DNA of 64,000 nt from Butyrivibrio sp. (GTDB taxonomy: Bacteria; Bacillota; Clostridia; Lachnospirales; Lachnospiraceae): assembly GCA_017413105.1 (NCBI GenBank), contig JAFPVA010000130.1:1-64000 (forward strand). The letters run 5' to 3'. Each line of letters opens with the position of its first letter. The stretch's first letter is position 1. Both the position numbers and the translations under genes were made by a program. Below the pieces are notes generated by a model. The model made no database searches and had not been told where the DNA came from. It saw only the letters and a list, made by a program, of their open reading frames with translations. Shown one piece after another: positions 60,845 to 64,000 of this stretch.

Positions 60845-62868
60845 TATTTTATCATCTCCAGAAATTCAGCTTCACTGATAACCTTTATTCCTAGTTCATT
60901 GGCCTTAGTGAGCTTGCTTCCTGCAGCTTCTCCAGCCAGAACAAGACTTGTCTTTTTTGAAACACTTCCTGAAGCCTTTCCACCATTCTTTACAATGAGT
61001 TCCTCTGCTTCTTTTCGACCGAGACTTGGCAGTGTTCCTGTTACAACTATAGTCATACCTGAAAGCTTATCGGATGCATCTTCATCCTTTACTGCTTTCA
61101 TATTAAGACCAGCATCCTTCATTCTTCCTAGAATTTCAAGGTTCTGTTCTTCATGGAAGAACTCGTAAAGATCCGAAGCTGTTGTCTCTCCAATGTCCGG
61201 AATCTGCAAAAAGCCATCTTTTGTAACCTTTGTAAGATCCATAAGGTCATCAAAATGCTTCATTATTTCCCTTGCAGTTGACTTACCGACATTTCTTATG
61301 GCAAGTCCGGTAAGTAGCCTTACTGGGTCGTTATTCTTGGAATTTTCGATTTCGCCAAGAAGCTTATCAGTATTTTTTTCTTTGCCGATAATGCCCTTTT
61401 CGATAAGTTCTGCTCTATACTCTTTTAATGAATAAATATCTGCATAGCTATGAAGATAGCCCTCATTTACCAATGCGTCCACAAGAGTATCTCCCAGTCC
61501 TATGATATTCATGGCATCCCTGCTGGTAAAATAAGCAATGGTTCTTGTCACCTGCGCAGGACATGTAGGATTGATGCACCTGATATCGGCAGTGTCTTCT
61601 TCTCTTATAAGAGGCGATCCACATACAGGACAAAAGTCCGGTGCCTTATATACAACAGCCGGTTCTTTCACACAGCCATTTAGTTTTGGAATGATCTCTC
61701 CGCTCTTAAACAGCTTATAGTGTCCACCTATACCAATCTTCATTTCATTTATATAGTCCTGATTGTGAAGCGTAGCTCTTGAAACGCTTGTGCCGCAAAG
61801 TCTTGCCGGCTTTCCGGTCTCAGGATCATGAAAGCTTCCTGTAAAGGTCAATTTGCCGGTTCTTCCAACGTCTATTAAAATATCATCCATTTCAATAATA
61901 CGTTCTTCGGGAGGATACTTATAGGCAATATGTCCGCTGGAATACTTGCTTCCTGCAGGGAAATCATCTCTTAAGGAAACCTGGTCAACCTTTATTACAG
62001 CTCCGTCAAGATCAAAGGAAAGTTCATCCCGCATAGAACCTATTTCGTCAATAGCAGCCAAAACTTCCTCTGCAGTTTTACAGAATCTGTGTACTACGAC
62101 AGGAACTCCTGCATCTGAGAGAATATCCAGAGCCCCGCAGTGTGACTCCATAAGTTCTGCAGGGCCATCCTGAATATTAAAGATAAACATTTTAAGACCG
62201 CGGCTTCGGGTAATTTCAGGATCAAGCTGTCTCAGCGTTCCGGCAGCAAGATTTCTTGGGTTAGCTGCAGTTTTTTTGCCAGCTTTTTCCTGCTGCTCAT
62301 TAAACTTTTCAAAATCCTCATGGGACATATATACTTCGCCGCGAAGTTCGAGATAATCATAAGGAAGATCGAGCACTTTTTTTACATCGGGAATAACAAG
62401 GGCGTTTGCTGTTACATCCTCTCCGATAAGTCCGTCTCCTCTTGTTTCTGCAAGATCCAGATGAAGTTTCCCGTCATCTTTTTTACTATACCTGAGCGTC
62501 ATTGAAAGGCCATCAATCTTTATCTCTGCAGAAAAATCAGCTTCGGGATGAAGAGCATGGACCTTATCAACCCATTCTGTTACTGCTTCTTTTGTAAAAA
62601 CATCCTCTATGGAAAGCATGGGAACGTTATGGGTAATCTTGACTCCTGCTTCTCTTTTTGCAGTTCCACCAACAATTTTACTTGGAGAATCCGGCATAAC
62701 AAAATCAGGATTGGCTTTTTCAATCTCCTTAAGACGCTGCATAAGCATATCGTACTCATAATCTGAGATTTCAGGCTCATCCTGATTGTAATATAAGTCC
62801 ATATGATGCTTGATTGTTTTTACAAGTTCATCATACTCTTTCTTTATTTCTGTCTTATCTGTTTCCAT
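60844..62868 (-). CDS. ligA: NAD-dependent DNA ligase LigA
   Basis: Seals nicks in replication and repair. The 674-aa protein has the Ia NAD-binding domain (DLYYNQDEPEISDYEYD), the adenylation Lys117 in AEIKIDG, an OB fold, the zinc finger CPVCG...CINPTCPAQ, helix-hairpin-helix repeats (LAIRNVGKSTA; IPDIGETTA) and a C-terminal BRCT domain (LSGMTIVVTGTLPSLGRKEAEELI). The C-terminus EFLEMIK ends in TAG made of two bases of the flanking repeat and the last base of the MITE-like element. The start is uncertain: ATG 62868 is preferred; TTG 62883 or ATG 62877 are possible. Secure. Confidence 0.96.
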   Translation of the reverse strand: METDKTEIKKEYDELVKTIKHHMDLYYNQDEPEISDYEYDMLMQRLKEIEKANPDFVMPDSPSKIVGGTAKREAGVKITHNVPMLSIEDVFTKEAVTEWVDKVHALHPEADFSAEIKIDGLSMTLRYSKKDDGKLHLDLAETRGDGLIGEDVTANALVIPDVKKVLDLPYDYLELRGEVYMSHEDFEKFNEQQEKAGKKTAANPRNLAAGTLRQLDPEITRSRGLKMFIFNIQDGPAELMESHCGALDILSDAGVPVVVHRFCKTAEEVLAAIDEIGSMRDELSFDLDGAVIKVDQVSLRDDFPAGSKYSSGHIAYKYPPEERIIEMDDILIDVGRTGKLTFTGSFHDPETGKPARLCGTSVSRATLHNQDYINEMKIGIGGHYKLFKSGEIIPKLNGCVKEPAVVYKAPDFCPVCGSPLIREEDTADIRCINPTCPAQVTRTIAYFTSRDAMNIIGLGDTLVDALVNEGYLHSYADIYSLKEYRAELIEKGIIGKEKNTDKLLGEIENSKNNDPVRLLTGLAIRNVGKSTAREIMKHFDDLMDLTKVTKDGFLQIPDIGETTASDLYEFFHEEQNLEILGRMKDAGLNMKAVKDEDASDKLSGMTIVVTGTLPSLGRKEAEELIVKNGGKASGSVSKKTSLVLAGEAAGSKLTKANELGIKVISEAEFLEMIK
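60845..60852. repeat. right 8-bp direct repeat flanking the MITE-like element
   Basis: TATTTTAT, identical to 60692-60699; it lies in the last codons of ligA. Confidence 0.8.
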
Positions 62869-62884
62869 AATCCCCATCCCCAAC

Positions 62885-63598
62885 TTATATTTTTATACCG
62901 GCTGCATTATAGAGCTTTTTCATCTCTATATCTGACAGCTCAACAAATTTCCCGGCTTTCAGGTTATAGTCAGATAATCTTACCGTCATAACCCGGATTC
63001 TTTTTAGTTTTTGCACTTTGTAGCCAAGAGCCTCGCACATACGCCTTATCTGACGATTAAGCCCCTGAGTCAATATTATTTTAAAAGAATCAGGACCGGT
63101 TTTGGAAATTTTGCAGCCCCTGGTTGTTTTGTCTAGTTCTTCAAGATAGACACCGTTAGCCATTTTATTAAGGAAATCACCCGAAATCTTCTTGTCTACA
63201 ACGACTTCGTATTCCTTCTCATGCTTGTTAGCGCCCCGCATCATGGCGTTGATGAGATTTCCGTCATTTGTTAAAAGAAGTAGTCCTTCGCTTTCTTTAT
63301 CAAGCCTTCCCGCATAAGTTACTCTTACTGGATATTTAATCGCATCACTAAGCGTTTTTTCTGCGTGCTCGTCTTTTTCTGTACAAACAACGCCAACAGG
63401 CTTGTAATAGGCAAGAACGACCTTTTTTTCCTGACTTGATATTTCTTTTCCATCAAGTGATACTCTGTCGCCTTCAGAGACATGTTGCCCGGGCGTAACT
63501 CCACTTCCGTTTACCATGACTCTGCCTGAGCTTATTAACTTGTCAGCTTCTCTTCTTGAACAGATTCCACAGGAAGCAATATATTGATTTAATCGCAT
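62885..63598 (-). CDS. rluF: 23S rRNA pseudouridine synthase, RluF-like
   Basis: RsuA-family enzyme, 237 aa. N-terminal S4 domain (RLNQYIASCGICSRREADKLISSGRVMVNG), catalytic block AGRLDKESEGLLLLTNDG, and TQGLNRQIRRMCEALGYKVQKLKRIRVMTV, the form typical of RluF (position 2604 in E. coli). No clear ribosome-binding site precedes the ATG at 63598. It starts about 60 bp after the mecA stop and runs into ligA with 16 bp between. RsuA family certain; subtype probable. Confidence 0.92.
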   Translation of the reverse strand: MRLNQYIASCGICSRREADKLISSGRVMVNGSGVTPGQHVSEGDRVSLDGKEISSQEKKVVLAYYKPVGVVCTEKDEHAEKTLSDAIKYPVRVTYAGRLDKESEGLLLLTNDGNLINAMMRGANKHEKEYEVVVDKKISGDFLNKMANGVYLEELDKTTRGCKISKTGPDSFKIILTQGLNRQIRRMCEALGYKVQKLKRIRVMTVRLSDYNLKAGKFVELSDIEMKKLYNAAGIKI

Positions 63599-63615
63599 TT
63601 TTGTAATTCTTTTTT

Positions 63616-63648
63616 AAAAAGAACGGTTCAGAATCATCCAAACCGTTC
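63616..63648 (-). terminator. intrinsic terminator after mecA
   Basis: Minus strand GAACGGTT / AACCGTTC perfect 8-bp stem with a 12-base loop, then TTTTTAAAAAAG. Confidence 0.85.
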
Positions 63649-63656
63649 CCAATTAC

Positions 63657-64000
63657 TCATACTTCAGCAAGCTTATTTAAAGCATTATCTTTTATAAGGC
63701 AGTTGAAATTCTCCTTATAATGAGCGATAACATTCGGATTTGTAGCCTGGAAGTGACCAAATTCATAAGCCATGGTGAAAAGAGCAGCAAACAGCTTAGG
63801 ATCCTCTTCCTTTCTGATAAGATCCAGGTAGTATCTGCCATCTGCCTCATTTTTGTACAGTGAACTCTCAACCTTAAGGTCCTTAGGAGCTTTATTACAG
63901 AAAGAAATCACCGTTCTGATATCACTGAAGGTAAATACATATTCATGGAACTTAAGTCTTTCCTGATCTTCGATTGGTGCTTTCTTTGCTCCGCTTGAAA
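63657..64000 (-). CDS. mecA: adaptor protein MecA, C-terminal part; 5' end beyond the window
   Basis: Adaptor that feeds substrates to the ClpC ATPase and tempers competence or stress regulators. About 114 residues are in the window; the frame is open to the right edge (SSGAKKAPIEDQERLKFHEYVFTF...), so the N-terminal domain is missing. The C-terminal MecA domain is seen: EYVFTFSDIRTVISFCN, LKVESSLYKNEADGRYYLDLI and MAYEFGHFQATNPNVIAHYKEN. A GTG at 63911 is not the true start. It is followed by a terminator. Family call from the C-terminal half only. Confidence 0.82.
   Translation of the reverse strand, partial: SSGAKKAPIEDQERLKFHEYVFTFSDIRTVISFCNKAPKDLKVESSLYKNEADGRYYLDLIRKEEDPKLFAALFTMAYEFGHFQATNPNVIAHYKENFNCLIKDNALNKLAEV

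Noticed and set aside
1..64000. CRISPR arrays, tRNA or rRNA genes
   Set aside because: No regularly spaced repeats, no cloverleaf-like sequences and no rRNA stretches were recognised on reading.

Overview
The window looks like chromosomal core DNA of a low-GC Gram-positive anaerobe of the Clostridia, most probably Lachnospiraceae of the Butyrivibrio/Pseudobutyrivibrio type. This is inferred from gene content: SepF, RecU, YneA/LexA, the Prp-processed form of L27, a short HisG with HisZ, a XerS-like recombinase, a MetA with the acetyl-CoA-type Glu111, and several small families typical of this group. There is no prophage, plasmid, CRISPR array, rRNA or tRNA that I could see. About 57 protein genes are supported. 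Two are cut by the window edges: rodA on the left and mecA on the right.

Layout. 1-9.3 kb (+): rodA end, mgsA, a lipoprotein D,D-carboxypeptidase, a P-loop protein, an HlyD-like membrane protein, sepF, aroB, lspA, rluD, a cytidylate-kinase-like protein and a conserved hypothetical. 9.6-11.7 kb (+): a membrane acyltransferase and an HD hydrolase. 11.7-16.4 kb (-): a second D,D-carboxypeptidase, a previously untracked 34-aa membrane peptide, a cytoplasmic GH51 arabinofuranosidase, a hypothetical protein and a SARP-type response regulator. 16.5-20.5 kb: xerS (+), a DHH phosphoesterase (-) and the divergent SOS pair yneA/lexA, whose shared control region is packed with LexA-box-like sites. 20.5-34 kb (-): rsfS-yqeK-nadD-yhbY-obgE-rpmA-prp-rplU with an rplU leader, then rng, two radical-SAM-associated genes and the histidine genes hisZGDB-IE. 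34-49.4 kb (-): recU, pseudouridine synthases, an amidase, coaD, rsmD, a type IIA topoisomerase pair, degV, recG, a fakA-like gene and asp23; rpmB diverges. 49.8-53.7 kb (-): an unusual four-gene signalling operon. 53.9-58.2 kb (+): a 1417-aa acyl-CoA-dehydratase-activase-like protein. 58.2-64 kb (-): a coiled-coil protein, a polysaccharide deacetylase, metA, ligA, rluF and mecA.

Themes. Envelope growth and division (rodA, sepF, two carboxypeptidases, amidase, YneA), ribosome biogenesis (Obg, RsfS, L21/L27/L28, four pseudouridine synthases, RsmD) and DNA repair (LexA, RecU, RecG, LigA, topoisomerase) dominate. FakA-like and DegV (FakB-like) proteins flank recG and could form one fatty-acid kinase system.

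Most notable. (1) A 145-bp MITE-like element at 60700-60844 has perfect 11-bp terminal inverted repeats and perfect 8-bp flanking direct repeats; it forms the ligA stop codon and may supply the metA -35 box. (2) The operon 49810-53722 encodes a two-sensor-domain membrane protein with a degenerate kinase box (His replaced by Asn), a rhomboid-like protein without the catalytic residues, and a sigma-70-like protein without region 4. (3) The SOS control region has three 13-bp tandem operator-like repeats. (4) HisIE carries a fused, apparently dead HisF-like barrel. (5) At least two promoters appear nested inside the terminator of the preceding gene.
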